Assembly: GCA_016722655.1 (NCBI GenBank)
Contig: JADKIR010000005.1
Location: 1,240,001-1,304,000 of the forward strand
Length of the DNA: 64,000 nt
Origin: Cytophagaceae bacterium
Lineage (GTDB): Bacteria; Bacteroidota; Bacteroidia; Cytophagales; Spirosomataceae
Direction: 5' to 3'
Shown: positions 1 through 9,981 of the stretch, in pieces
Numbering within the stretch: position 1 is the first letter of the stretch
Layout of the letters: the number at the start of each line of letters is the position of its first letter
The notes under the pieces: generated by a model
The model's input: only the letters and a program-made list of their open reading frames with translations
What the model was told of the DNA's origin: nothing
The model's database searches: none
Program-made: the position numbers and the translations under genes

Positions 1-519
1 TTTGAAATGGCTGGAATAGGGAAAGATTCAGCGTTACTATCTTCAGCAGGAATTGGCCTGATCAACTTAGTTTCTACATTATTAGGGATTTCTCTAATTG
101 ATAAATTTGGCCGTAAAATATTAATGATTGTTGGATCGTGCGGTCTAATACTTACGCTAATTCTGGTAGCACAAGCCTTTTATACAAAAAATATGGGCAT
201 GAATGTTCCTTTCTACCTGTTCGCTTACATAACATTTTTTGCTTTTTCACAAGGTGCAGTTATCTGGGTATTTATTTCAGAAATATTTCCTAATGAAGTG
301 AGGGCAAACGGGCAGGCATTAGGAAGTTTTACCCATTGGCTTATGGCATCAATCATCACTTTTACTTTTCCATATATAGCCGAAACCTTCGGTGGAGGTA
401 TAGTATTCAGCTTTTTTGCTTTTATGATGGTGCTTCAATTAGTTTTTGCTTTGAAAATAATGCCCGAAACTAAAGGAAAAACGCTTGAAAATATGGAACA
501 AATAATCATTGCTCACTAA
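1..519 (+). CDS. Sugar porter family MFS transporter, C-terminal part (5' end outside window)
   Basis: The reading frame is open from the first base, so only the last about 172 residues are present. They hold roughly five hydrophobic membrane segments. Two sugar-porter signatures are visible: a cytoplasmic-loop FGRK motif near the start of the visible part and PETKGKTLE at the C-terminus, the family's terminal PETKG box. The role is sugar uptake across the inner membrane. It is followed within 5 bp by a fructokinase and then by SusC, SusD and GH32 genes, so fructose released from fructan or sucrose is the likely substrate. The substrate is inferred from neighbours only. Confidence 0.88.
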   Translation, partial: FEMAGIGKDSALLSSAGIGLINLVSTLLGISLIDKFGRKILMIVGSCGLILTLILVAQAFYTKNMGMNVPFYLFAYITFFAFSQGAVIWVFISEIFPNEVRANGQALGSFTHWLMASIITFTFPYIAETFGGGIVFSFFAFMMVLQLVFALKIMPETKGKTLENMEQIIIAH

Positions 520-523
520 GGAT

Positions 524-1429
524 ATGGAAAATAAAGAAATAGTCTGTTTTGGAGAGATGTTGTGGGATATGTTACCTGCTGGAAAAATGCCTGGAGGTGC
601 TCCAATGAATGTTGCGATTCATTTAAAGAATTTTGGCAATAATGTGAATTTGATTAGCAAGGTAGGAAATGATGATATGGGAATTGAACTGTTGGAATTT
701 GTTGAAAGTTGCGGCCTGCCCACTCATTTTATTCAAAAAAGTGAAACACATTTGACCGGCATTGTAAAGGTTAATCTTGATAATAAAAATAGTGTTACTT
801 ATAAGATTGTTGAGCCGGTTGCCTGGGATTATATAGAATTGACTGAAGATGCCCTGGAAATAGCCAGCAAAGCAGATTGTTTGATTTTTGGAAGTCTGGC
901 AGCCCGATCGGCCATTACTTTTAATTCATTAAAAGAATTGTTAAACGTTTCAAAATATCGTGTTTTTGATATCAATCTCAGAAAGCCATTTTTTGAAAAG
1001 AGTAATATCAGGTTCTTGCTGGAAAATACTGATTTGCTCAAACTTAATGAGGATGAATTAGAAATTGTTACAGGATGGTTTGACAAAACTGGCACACAAC
1101 AAGATAAAATTGAAGGTATCTCTGAGCTCTTTGGTGTAAAGACAATTTGTGTTACACTTGGTGAGCGAGGTGCAGTTTTGTACCATAATAACCAGTTTTT
1201 CTTCAGTGAAGGATTCCCTGTTGAGGTAAAAGATACAATTGGTAGCGGTGACTCCTTTTTAGCATCATTCATTTCCAATTTTCTTCGAAACGAACCAATT
1301 CAGGATGCTTTGACCAAAGCTTGTGCCACTGGAGCAATGGTTGCTCAGCAAGACGGAGCAACACCAAAAGTTAATGAACAGGATGTTCAGTATTTTATAA
1401 ATAAAAGACTCAAAATGAGCGAATTATAA
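524..1429 (+). CDS. PfkB-family carbohydrate kinase, probable fructokinase
   Basis: This is a cytoplasmic sugar kinase of the ribokinase/PfkB family, 301 aa. The N-terminal part has the substrate-binding GGAPMNVAIHL block, and the C-terminal signature DTIGSGDSF places the catalytic Asp at about residue 243. I chose the ATG at 524, 4 bp after the transporter stop, over the in-frame TTG at 509, which would overlap the upstream gene. It probably phosphorylates fructose brought in by the upstream porter. Family membership is clear. Fructose specificity is inferred from the fructan locus around it. Confidence 0.88.
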   Translation: MENKEIVCFGEMLWDMLPAGKMPGGAPMNVAIHLKNFGNNVNLISKVGNDDMGIELLEFVESCGLPTHFIQKSETHLTGIVKVNLDNKNSVTYKIVEPVAWDYIELTEDALEIASKADCLIFGSLAARSAITFNSLKELLNVSKYRVFDINLRKPFFEKSNIRFLLENTDLLKLNEDELEIVTGWFDKTGTQQDKIEGISELFGVKTICVTLGERGAVLYHNNQFFFSEGFPVEVKDTIGSGDSFLASFISNFLRNEPIQDALTKACATGAMVAQQDGATPKVNEQDVQYFINKRLKMSEL

Positions 1430-1466
1430 TTAATTATTTAAAAATGTATAACTAAAACTTAACAGA

Positions 1467-4400
1467 ATGATGAAAAAAACTTTATTATCTTTTATTGCAA
1501 TGTTGCTTTCCCTGCAGCTGGCATTTGCCCAAAGAACCCTTACGGGGACTGTTAAAGGAAGCGATATAAATGACAATCTAATTGGAGCCAGTGTAATTAT
1601 TAAAGGTACAACTAAGGGTACATCTACTGATGTAAACGGGAAATTCAGTTTGGAGATACCTAAAGAAGGCACAATATTGAATGTTTCGTTTGTTGGCTAT
1701 CAGCCTAAAGAAGTAGTTGTCGATGGAAGTCAAAATAATCTTTTGATTGAATTGGCTCCGGGAGCTGAATTGAGTGAAGTTGTGGTAGTAGGATATACCA
1801 CTCAGAAAAAAACAGACTTAACTGGTTCGGTGGCAGTTGTCGATTTAAAACCTGTAAAAAATAATAGTTCGGGAAACCCCATGCAATCACTCCAGGGTAG
1901 AGTATCCGGCTTATATATTGAGAAAGATGGCTCACCCAACGGCTCTAATGGAAGAATATTGATTAGAGGGGCAAATACTTTAGGAAATAATGATCCATTA
2001 TATATCATTGATGGTATTCCAACCACCAGACCAGAGGTTTTCCAAAATATGAATCCTGCAAATATTGAATCAGTGCAAGTACTGAAAGATGCCTCCGCAG
2101 AATCAATATATGGTGCAAGAGCCTCCAACGGGGTAATTATCGTAACTACTAAGAACGGTGGTGATACAAATGGAAAAGTTGAATTTCAATTTAATAGTAG
2201 CATTTCGACTCAATCAGAGAAATCAATGCGTTTTACAATGCTAAATGCGGTTGATAGAGGTAAGGCACTTTGGCAAGCTTCTATAAACGACGGCCAGGAT
2301 CCTGCAGCGGGTTACGGAGAAATCTACAATTTTGATTGGAATAATAGCTATTCAAACCCAGTTCTTAATGGAGTAACCGTAAAACCATTTGTGGGTGGAG
2401 ACCAAAATACTCCGGTTGGAGATACCGATTGGCAGTCAGTTATGTATAAAACAGGTATTGTTACCAAAAACGATTTGACAGCTTCCTACGGTAATAAGTT
2501 TTCATCTCTGGAAATCAATTTAGGTCACTTAAAAAATACCGGTATGTTGAAATTTACTGGTTATGAAAGATTAAGTGGAAGTATTAATGCACTGACAAGA
2601 GCTTTCAATGATAAAGCCCGCTTTGGAATAAATTTAAGAATTGCAAACTCAAATGAGACGCTTACAGCCAGAGATTTGGGAGGTGCAGCCACTTCATTTC
2701 TTGCGGTAACCCTGGCACCAACAATACCGGTTTATCAAAAAGATGGATCAACTTATGCCGGTGCCTCAGGTGGTGGGTATTCCGATAGAAACAACCCACT
2801 TCACATGCAGGATATAGCCAAATGGAACAATGCTAACAGGCTGAGTACATTTGGAAATATTTTCCTTGAAATTCAGCCAATAAAAAATTTGTTTATCAAA
2901 TCAAATTTAGGTGCAGACAATGCAACCTTTCTAAATAAAGTAATAACTCCAACATTCTCTGAAGGGGCATTTAACAGAACTACAAACAGCCTGGCATACG
3001 ACCAAAATCACTATTTGAGCACGACATGGTCAAATACGGCACGATATAATTATAAACTGAATGATAACAATGATTTCAAATTCCTGGTAGGAACTGAATA
3101 TATCAAAACTAATCTGGATTATCAGTTCAGCAAAAAAGAAGGATATGCTTTGCAAACTGAAGATTATTTTACCCTTAACGCAGGAACTGGAAATACGACA
3201 CTAACCGGAAGTTCCACTGGTCATAGTCTTCTTTCTCAATTTGGTAGAATTGATTATAATCATGCTGATAGGTATCTTTTGGCATTAACAGTTAGAAGAG
3301 ATGGTTCATCACGTTTTGGAGCCGAAAATCGCTTTGGTATTTTCCCAGCTGCCTCAGCCGGTTGGAGAATTGACAAAGAAAATTTCATGGATGGAAATAA
3401 GGTTTTTAGTGAACTTAAAGCCAGAGTTGGTGTTGGTCGCGTTGGGAACCAACAGATTGGAGACCTTGCACGATTTGGGCTTTTTGACACCAGATACGGA
3501 ACAACCCAGGCACAATTGGTTGGTGGTTTTTGGGAACAATATATGAACATTGGCACAGCTTATTCGCTCTCGGGAGCTAATGGCGGTACTTTACCTTCAG
3601 GTTTTGTTCAAACTCAAGCGGCAAATTCGGCTTTAAAATGGGAAACTACCGATGAATTAAATGTGGGAGTAGATTTTGCAGTTTTAAAAGATAAACTATT
3701 TGGGTCATTTGACTATTTCACAAGAAAAACATCAGGAATTTTGATTACACCACCTGTTGCAGCTACTTTGGGCGAAGGGCAAACCAAAGCTGTAAATGGA
3801 GCTTCAAAATCAAATAAAGGTTGGGAGGTTGTATTAGGATATAAAGGAATTACCAATAATAATTTTAGGTATAATATTACTGCAAACTTCACGCATTTCA
3901 GGGATAAAATTACAGAACTACCTGAAAATGTCCGCCCAGCCTACGCCGGTAACCTTGTTAATACTATTATTGGGCATTCTCAATTTGACATTTTTGGATA
4001 TAAAACAGATGGTTTATTCCAATCGCAATCCGAAGTTGATGCAGCACCTGCACAAGTGGGAGCCGGTCCTGGAAGAATTAAATATGTTGACATTAATAAT
4101 GATGGAAGAATAGATGATTTGGACAGAACATGGATTGGAACTACGCTACCTGCATTGGAATATGGCCTAAGATTAGATTTAGTTTATAAGAAATTGGACT
4201 TCTCTGTATTTGGTTCCTGAGTTGCCGGGAGAGAGGGATTTGATGTTTATACTGTATTTAACAATCTTATGCGAAGCAGAGAGAATGTAGGGCCTGGAGT
4301 ATTTGATGCATGGACACCACAAAATACTAATACTAATGTACCTGCTTTGACTCTAAAAGATAACAATGGTGAAGGACGTACTTCTGATTACTTTATTGTT

Positions 4401-4610
4401 AATACTTCCTATTTCAAAATGAGAAATATTCAAATGGGTTACAATATTACTCCAAATAAAGTTTTCTCTACGCTTAGAGTTTACGGAATGGCTGAAAACC
4501 TGTTTTGGTTTAAAAGTAAAAGTTATTTAAGCCCAGATCCTGAGAGAATAGACCTTGATCCTGTTCCAATTCCTAAAACATTTACTGTGGGCATTAATGC
4601 TTTCTTTTAA
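1467..4610 (+). pseudogene. SusC-like TonB-dependent receptor, interrupted by an in-frame TGA
   Basis: This is an outer-membrane TonB-dependent receptor of the SusC/RagA type for importing oligosaccharides. It has a signal peptide ending near AFAQ, a CarboxypepD_reg-like domain (about residues 23-105), a TonB-box-like stretch before a plug domain (about 115-230), then the beta-barrel. Translation stops at a TGA at 4218-4220 (codon 918). The same frame continues without another stop to a TAA at 4608-4610, reading VAGREGFDVY next and ending in the barrel-terminal VGINAFF, for about 1047 codons in total, a normal SusC length. One substitution (for example GGA or TGG to TGA) explains it. The truncated product lacks about 130 residues of barrel and its last strand, so it should not assemble. 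Sequencing error is possible. Confidence 0.85.
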
Positions 4611-4648
4611 TTCTTAAAAAGATGTTGAATTTTAATTTAAATAAAGAA

Positions 4649-6355
4649 ATGAAAAATAAAATATTAATAACTTTTCTGACTTCCAGCCTGATAGCTTTTA
4701 GCTCATGTGAAAGCATGTTGGATTATACGCCGAAAGGTGTTCTATCATCGTCTGACCTGACAGCCCCAACTGCGGTAGAAGGACTGGTAACTTCCGCCTA
4801 TGCTGCGATTGGCAATGGCGACATGATTGGACCAATTTACAGTATGTGGGCTTATGGCTCAGTAAGGTCTGATGATACTTATAAAGGTGGTGGCGGTACC
4901 GGAGATGTCGGAGAAATTGATGCTTTGGAGCATTATAACCTTGTAACTCCCACTATGGGGGCGTTTGTAACTCGTACATGGCAAAACCTTTTTAAGTCTA
5001 TTTCAAGAGCAAATGTAGCTCTAAGGGCTGTAAACAACCTTGATGAAGCTAGTTTTCCGAATAAAAAAGTAAGATTGGCTGAGCTTAGATTTTTACGAGC
5101 TCACAGCTATTTTACGATGAAAACTTTGTATAAGAATATTCCTATTTTTGATGAAACGGTTTCAGATGAGGATATACTTAAAGTTTCAAATACTCTCTCA
5201 AACGAAGAATCATGGAATAAAATAGCTGCTGATTTTCAATTTGCTGTTGAAAACCTTCCGGCAAATCAGTCAGAAATAGGAAGAGCAAATAAGTATGCTG
5301 CTCAGGCCTATTTGGCAAAACTTAGACTTTATCAGGCTTATGAACAAGATGCCAGTCATAAAGTTGTGAATATCAACAAAACAAGATTGCAGGAAGTGGT
5401 TACACTTACACAGTCAATAATCTCATCTGGAAAATATAGATTGAGTGATGATATTGCTGATAATTTTGTTCCTGAAACAGAAAATGGCCCAGAGTCAATA
5501 TTTGCTATTCAATTTACTGTAAATGATGGTACTACAGCCGGAAGAATGAGCTATGAAGATGGCCTGAATTATCCTCATGGAGCTCCGCAATATGGATGCT
5601 GCGGGTTCCATGCAGGTAGTCAAAATCTTGTGAATGCCTATACTACAGACGCCAACGGATTGCCAAATTTTGATACTTTCAATGAATCTAATGCTGACTT
5701 AAATAAGCAGACTGTTGACCCAAGACTGGATCATACAGTTGGTATTGATGGACACGTTTATAAATATGATAACACGAAGTTGTTTAGTAATAGTTGGGTT
5801 CGTGACCCTGGTGTATATGGAAATTTCCATACTATGAGATTTCAACAACTCGCGTCAAGTAGTTCATATTTCAAGTTGGGACCTTTTATGGGAACTGCAA
5901 AAAACTATGATGTTATCAGATATGATGATGTACTTCTAATGCAAGCCGAAGCTTTTATACAATTGGGAGACCAAGACAAAGCTCTGCCTTTGATAAACCA
6001 GATTAGAAACAGAGCTGCCAAAAGTACTGGTAGATTGAAAAAACTTGATGGATCGTTTGCTTCAAATTATAATACCAAACCCTACTCGGGTGACAATTGG
6101 ACCAAGGATTTTGCATTCAAAGCACTTCAGTGGGAGAGACGCTTAGAATTTGCAACAGAAGGATCAAGGTTTTTCGACCTGGTTAGATGGGGAATCGCGG
6201 AACAAACTCTTAACAAGTATGTTGAAAAGGAAAAAACCAGAAGGACATTTTTAGCTACTGCGAAATTTACAGCTGGAAGAGATGAATACCTGCCTATTCC
6301 TCAGGCTGAGATCACCTTTACCAATGGTCTGTATAAGCAGAACCCTGGCTATTAA
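4649..6355 (+). CDS. SusD/RagB-family outer-membrane lipoprotein
   Basis: This is a surface glycan-binding lipoprotein that caps the SusC channel. The ATG at 4649 gives a short basic start, a hydrophobic stretch and a lipobox ending at Cys20. The upstream in-frame ATG at 4622 would put nine extra polar residues before the signal, so it is less likely. The sequence has the SusD pattern of TPR-like helices, with motifs such as RFLRAHSYF in the N-terminal half and LQWERRLEFATEGSRFFDL in the C-terminal half, at a typical length of 568 aa. It follows SusC by 38 bp and precedes GH32, which suggests fructan binding. Confidence 0.93.
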   Translation: MKNKILITFLTSSLIAFSSCESMLDYTPKGVLSSSDLTAPTAVEGLVTSAYAAIGNGDMIGPIYSMWAYGSVRSDDTYKGGGGTGDVGEIDALEHYNLVTPTMGAFVTRTWQNLFKSISRANVALRAVNNLDEASFPNKKVRLAELRFLRAHSYFTMKTLYKNIPIFDETVSDEDILKVSNTLSNEESWNKIAADFQFAVENLPANQSEIGRANKYAAQAYLAKLRLYQAYEQDASHKVVNINKTRLQEVVTLTQSIISSGKYRLSDDIADNFVPETENGPESIFAIQFTVNDGTTAGRMSYEDGLNYPHGAPQYGCCGFHAGSQNLVNAYTTDANGLPNFDTFNESNADLNKQTVDPRLDHTVGIDGHVYKYDNTKLFSNSWVRDPGVYGNFHTMRFQQLASSSSYFKLGPFMGTAKNYDVIRYDDVLLMQAEAFIQLGDQDKALPLINQIRNRAAKSTGRLKKLDGSFASNYNTKPYSGDNWTKDFAFKALQWERRLEFATEGSRFFDLVRWGIAEQTLNKYVEKEKTRRTFLATAKFTAGRDEYLPIPQAEITFTNGLYKQNPGY

Positions 6356-6387
6356 AATTTAAATCATCATAGGATTTAAGGAAGTAT

Positions 6388-6422
6388 AATGGTAGTAGTT
6401 GATTTACTACTACCATTTTTTT
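6388..6422 (+). terminator. Intrinsic terminator between susD and the GH32 gene
   Basis: A hairpin with an 11-bp arm (about 6388-6398 and 6408-6418, TGGTAGTAG pairing with CTACTACCA) is followed by a T-run. It lies in the 83-bp gap before the GH32 gene, so GH32 may be transcribed from its own promoter or by partial read-through. Confidence 0.75.
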
Positions 6423-6438
6423 AAATCAAATTAAAAAT

Positions 6439-7920
6439 ATGAAAAAATATATCATAGGAGTGGCTTTGGCTTTGATAGTACTTGGCTGCAAAACAAGTGG
6501 TAATATTACCAAAAACGCATCATCAGATTATCGTCCTAATTTACATTTTTCGCCTGAGAAAAATTGGGCGAACGATCCTAATGGGCTTGTATATCTTGAT
6601 GGAGAATATCATTTATTCTATCAATATAACCCATTTGGAGATCTATGGGGGCACATGAGTTGGGGACATGCAATAAGTAAAGATTTAAAAAAATGGGAGG
6701 AACTGCCCGTTGCTATACCCGAGAAAAAAAATGCTGATGGAACCACAACTATGATTTTTTCAGGCTGTGCTGTGATAGATAGCTTGAATACTTCAGGGTT
6801 CTTTGACGAAGGTTATAAAAAAGGAATGGTGGCAATTTTCACTTCTCATGTTGACAATAAAGGTATGGGAATGGCTCAACATCAAAGTCTTGCTTACAGT
6901 AATGACAAAGGTAGAACATGGAAGTTGTATGAAAAAAATCCAGTTTTGGACATCGGCTTAAAGGATTTCAGAGATCCCAATGTCATTTGGTATCCTGAGA
7001 GGAATGTATGGATAATGACCGTAGTAAAAGCATTAGAATATACTGTTCAGTTTTATGAATCTAAGGATCTTAAAAGTTGGAAACTACTTAGCGAATTTGG
7101 AAACCAGGGTGATGTTAGCAGAATTTGGGAATGTCCGTCGTTGATTAAAGTTCCGGTGATCGACGAATCCAAATTTAAATGGGTTTTAATGCTTTCAAGT
7201 GGAAGCAAAAATAATAACCTTTTGGGAGTACAGTATTTTGTTGGAGATTTTGATGGAATGAAGTTTGTTCCTCAAAAACAAGAGACATTGTTTTTTGACT
7301 CAGGTTATGACAATTATGCAACAATTCCATTTTTTAATTTACCAAAATCGCATGAAAAGCCTGTTTATTTGAGCTGGGCAAGTGATTGGGAATATGCGAG
7401 AGTTTTGCCGACGGAAGGATTTCGGGGGCAGTTTACGCTACCAAGAGAAGTGTCTCTTTTTAAAGATGATATTGGTGTTTATAGAATCATTCAGACACCT
7501 ATAGTAGATTCATCTATTCCAACTGTAATATCAAGTTTAAAGCCAGGAGATCAATTGGAATCTAAGCTTATGAAGTCAAATCAAAATTTATACAGATTGA
7601 TACTTGATTTTGATATTACCAATTCCAAAGGTTTTGAACTATTACTTTTAAAAAATGGAGACGAAAAGACCGTTCTCAATTTTGATAGCCAAAAAAATAT
7701 TTTAAGCATTGACAGGAGGACTTCAGGCAATGTGGGTTTCAGTGAAAAATTTCCTAAATTAAATCAAATAGAATTCCTACCGGAAAATGGAAAAATAAAG
7801 TTGGATATTTTGGTTGACAAATCTATTATCGAAGTTTTTGCCAATAGCGGTAAGGAAGCTATAACTACATTAGTTTATCCAACCTATGGAAGTTCAAGTA
7901 TTGAGCTAAATTGGAAATAA
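6439..7920 (+). CDS. Glycoside hydrolase family 32 lipoprotein (levanase/inulinase/invertase type)
   Basis: This is an exported beta-fructosidase that cleaves fructan or sucrose. It has a lipoprotein signal with a lipobox Cys at residue 17. The GH32 motifs are intact: NDPNG with the nucleophile Asp46, RDP with Asp179, and ECP with the acid/base Glu231. A five-bladed propeller is expected up to about residue 340, then the family's C-terminal beta-sandwich. The length (493 aa) is normal. The SusC/SusD pair and fructokinase upstream make fructan the likely substrate. Endo versus exo action and linkage preference cannot be read from the sequence. Confidence 0.95.
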   Translation: MKKYIIGVALALIVLGCKTSGNITKNASSDYRPNLHFSPEKNWANDPNGLVYLDGEYHLFYQYNPFGDLWGHMSWGHAISKDLKKWEELPVAIPEKKNADGTTTMIFSGCAVIDSLNTSGFFDEGYKKGMVAIFTSHVDNKGMGMAQHQSLAYSNDKGRTWKLYEKNPVLDIGLKDFRDPNVIWYPERNVWIMTVVKALEYTVQFYESKDLKSWKLLSEFGNQGDVSRIWECPSLIKVPVIDESKFKWVLMLSSGSKNNNLLGVQYFVGDFDGMKFVPQKQETLFFDSGYDNYATIPFFNLPKSHEKPVYLSWASDWEYARVLPTEGFRGQFTLPREVSLFKDDIGVYRIIQTPIVDSSIPTVISSLKPGDQLESKLMKSNQNLYRLILDFDITNSKGFELLLLKNGDEKTVLNFDSQKNILSIDRRTSGNVGFSEKFPKLNQIEFLPENGKIKLDILVDKSIIEVFANSGKEAITTLVYPTYGSSSIELNWK

Positions 7921-7934
7921 GTTAAAGCTTTATT

Positions 7935-7973
7935 AAAAAGGGTTGGAGTATTGTATTCTAATCCTTTTTTTTT
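7935..7973 (+). terminator. Intrinsic terminator after the GH32 gene
   Basis: A hairpin of about 16 pairs, with a few G-T wobbles, is formed by AAAAAGGGTTGGA and TCTAATCCTTTTT around a tiny loop and runs into nine Ts. It closes the fructan locus. Confidence 0.8.
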
Positions 7974-8037
7974 CAATAAATGATGAAGAGTAAGTTTTAA
8001 TTTAATTTTTTTTTGAAATAACAGTCTTAGACAGATT

Positions 8038-8634
8038 TTATTTCTCAAACTTCTTTTTTAATCTCAAATATTCCTGGTATTCTCTTTCTTCGGATTGCTT
8101 TCTCGCAATGCTTTGATAGTTTCCATATTCTTCAGAATCTCTGTCCATGAAATCAGGTATAATTATTATTTCCCATTCCTTTGCCAGTTGTTTCCAATAT
8201 CCCGCCGCCTCAATAGTGATTTCCTTCCACTTGTCTTTTGATTGCACCTGGTTTTGATAGTTTATTCTAACAGGGTTACTTATGTCTGGTAAAATATTTT
8301 TTGCGTTTCCACTCCACCAACTGTGGAGGGTATTGTTATGCTTTCTCATTGCAAAATTTAATTCTTCGACTAAGAAATCATATAAGCTGTAATTTCTAAC
8401 GAAAGCATAAATCTTGTATGCTGCAATAAGTTCCGGACTTTTATCTACTAATGATTTTGAGAGGTGATAGGCTGTATTTCTCCAGGGGTTAGAATCAATA
8501 AATGGCTGAGAATTTTCTTTTGTTTCAAACCAAGGGTAATAATAGTTGTGTTTGGCAAAGTCAAACTTCCTTGTTTTCACGTCGGGGACGTTTTGCTCCT
8601 GCCATAGATTCCAGATTTTATCCCAATTTTTCAT
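8038..8634 (-). CDS. Hypothetical protein, 198 aa
   Basis: I do not recognise this protein. It starts MKNWDKIWNLW, has no signal peptide or membrane segment, and is unusually rich in Trp and Tyr. Its last 40 residues are charged and helical (Glu/Lys/Arg-rich). A stretch around residues 120-150 with IKY-like alternation could be a mixed alpha/beta core. It faces the GH32 gene tail to tail and has no close partner on its own strand. The clean 198-codon frame, ATG start and codon use like its neighbours support a real cytoplasmic protein. Confidence 0.65.
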   Translation of the reverse strand: MKNWDKIWNLWQEQNVPDVKTRKFDFAKHNYYYPWFETKENSQPFIDSNPWRNTAYHLSKSLVDKSPELIAAYKIYAFVRNYSLYDFLVEELNFAMRKHNNTLHSWWSGNAKNILPDISNPVRINYQNQVQSKDKWKEITIEAAGYWKQLAKEWEIIIIPDFMDRDSEEYGNYQSIARKQSEEREYQEYLRLKKKFEK

Positions 8635-8723
8635 GCTTGAAACGAATATTTAGAAGAATTGAAAACATTTGCATATTTGCTGAAAATTAAAAATTTTTCG
8701 CCATAATTTTTCAGATTTTCAAA

Positions 8724-9197
8724 TCATTTTAAAGTATATTCTTTATCACTTACCGGTCTTAACCAAACTGCTCCCCCAAAATTAGTGTTTGTGCTAATTG
8801 CAATGTGTGTGACACTTTGAGTAGGAGATGCTCCATGCCAATGCTGAATATTCGGAGGACATTGGACTACATCACCTTTTTTTATTATTTTAATGGGTGA
8901 CTCTTTTTCCTGATAATAACCAACCCCATCGGTTATTATAAGAATTTGACCGCCCGGATGATAATGCCAGTTGGTTCTGGCTCCGGGTTCAAAGGTTACA
9001 TTTCCCATTGTTACGTTATATATGCTGTCATTTTGAGCAAACATTTTTACATAAACATCCCCAATGAAATTTTGATTGGAGACTTTATTGCCAATAGGAA
9101 AAATAGATTCTGTTTGTTTTTTAGAAGCAAGTTTTTTATTACAGCCAGTAGAGAAATAAACTATTGAAAGTAAAATAATTATAATTTTAATTTTCAT
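8724..9197 (-). CDS. Exported cupin-domain lipoprotein
   Basis: This is a small single-domain cupin, 157 aa, with a lipoprotein signal and lipobox Cys19. Metal-binding motif 1 is seen as WHYHPGGQ (His78, His80, Gln84) and motif 2 as QHWHG (His119, His121), after a Gly-Asp turn. The Gln at the usual Glu position resembles the (R)-mandelonitrile-lyase-like cupins. It is the last gene of an eight-gene minus-strand operon, 6 bp after a carboxymuconolactone-decarboxylase-like gene, a pairing common in that group. The exact reaction is unknown. Confidence 0.85.
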   Translation of the reverse strand: MKIKIIIILLSIVYFSTGCNKKLASKKQTESIFPIGNKVSNQNFIGDVYVKMFAQNDSIYNVTMGNVTFEPGARTNWHYHPGGQILIITDGVGYYQEKESPIKIIKKGDVVQCPPNIQHWHGASPTQSVTHIAISTNTNFGGAVWLRPVSDKEYTLK

Positions 9198-9203
9198 AAA
9201 TTT

Positions 9204-9944
9204 TTAATTTATAATGTCCTCTAAAACCTTTTTTGCCGCTTTGGATTTTTTTATACCAAGTGGTTTTCTAATTATCAGAACAAAATGACTTAATTGGTTT
9301 TGAGAATATCCCAGATTTTGACAAATTGAAAAATGGCTTTTGAGCATTGGTTCTGCTTTGCCTATTGCACTTATTACTGAAATAGTAACCAATTCTCTTT
9401 CAGCATAAGACAGAATATCACGTTCAAATAAATCGGCGAAAAGGTGCTCTTTTAGGAAGATTTCGATTTCTGGTGAAAATGTGGCATATCCTGCTTTGGG
9501 TCCATCCTGTGGATTTCCTGTAAGTTTTTCAAGTACTGTTTTTCCCCTTTCAAATTTGCTTCTATCATCGTAGATATGACTTGCTTCAGCACCAACCCAA
9601 TCTTTGATTCCATTTTTTTTTCTAACCTCCAGAACCTGCATAAACGTTTGAAGTCCTCTGATACTTCTTGGAAAACCGCAATATGCATAACTATGCACAA
9701 GACATTCTTTTATTTTGTTGATAGACAGACCTTCATTTAAACCTTTATTTAAAGCTCCATTTAATTTTCTTAAATCACCATTTGCATTATATGAGGAAAT
9801 CAAAATAATGCTCTTTTGTTGTTCATTCAAAAAATCAGAAGACTCGGCAATTTGAGCAAATAACAGGCTATTGTTAAATAATAATACCCAAAAAAGTATA
9901 AGAATGTTAAACCCATATTTCAATAATATTGATTCATTTTTCAT
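9204..9944 (-). CDS. Exported carboxymuconolactone decarboxylase-like (AhpD fold) protein
   Basis: I chose the ATG at 9944 because it yields a clear signal peptide ending in LLFAQ. The longer frame to 10070 would overlap the upstream hydrolase gene by about 90 bp. The mature part holds two all-helical CMD domains in tandem, the first with HSYAYCGFPRS and the second with SHFSICQNLGY, which resemble the family's helical core. Members act as decarboxylases or as thiol-dependent peroxidase partners. The second domain keeps only one Cys, so redox activity is uncertain. It sits 37 bp after the gene upstream and 6 bp before the cupin. Confidence 0.82.
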   Translation of the reverse strand: MKNESILLKYGFNILILFWVLLFNNSLLFAQIAESSDFLNEQQKSIILISSYNANGDLRKLNGALNKGLNEGLSINKIKECLVHSYAYCGFPRSIRGLQTFMQVLEVRKKNGIKDWVGAEASHIYDDRSKFERGKTVLEKLTGNPQDGPKAGYATFSPEIEIFLKEHLFADLFERDILSYAERELVTISVISAIGKAEPMLKSHFSICQNLGYSQNQLSHFVLIIRKPLGIKKSKAAKKVLEDIIN

Positions 9945-9981
9945 AAATTTTACATTTGTATTAATGATAGCCATATATGAT

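Noticed and set aside
3260..3556. Overlapping open frames of 60-100 codons inside SusC (for example 3260-3556 minus and 3301-3546 plus)
   Set aside because: They are shadows of the receptor gene in other frames, without protein-like motifs or starts in context.
4218..4220. TGA as a recoded sense codon or selenocysteine in SusC
   Set aside because: TGA ends many genes in this window, Trp is encoded by TGG throughout, and nothing indicates a selenocysteine signal. SusC proteins do not contain selenocysteine.
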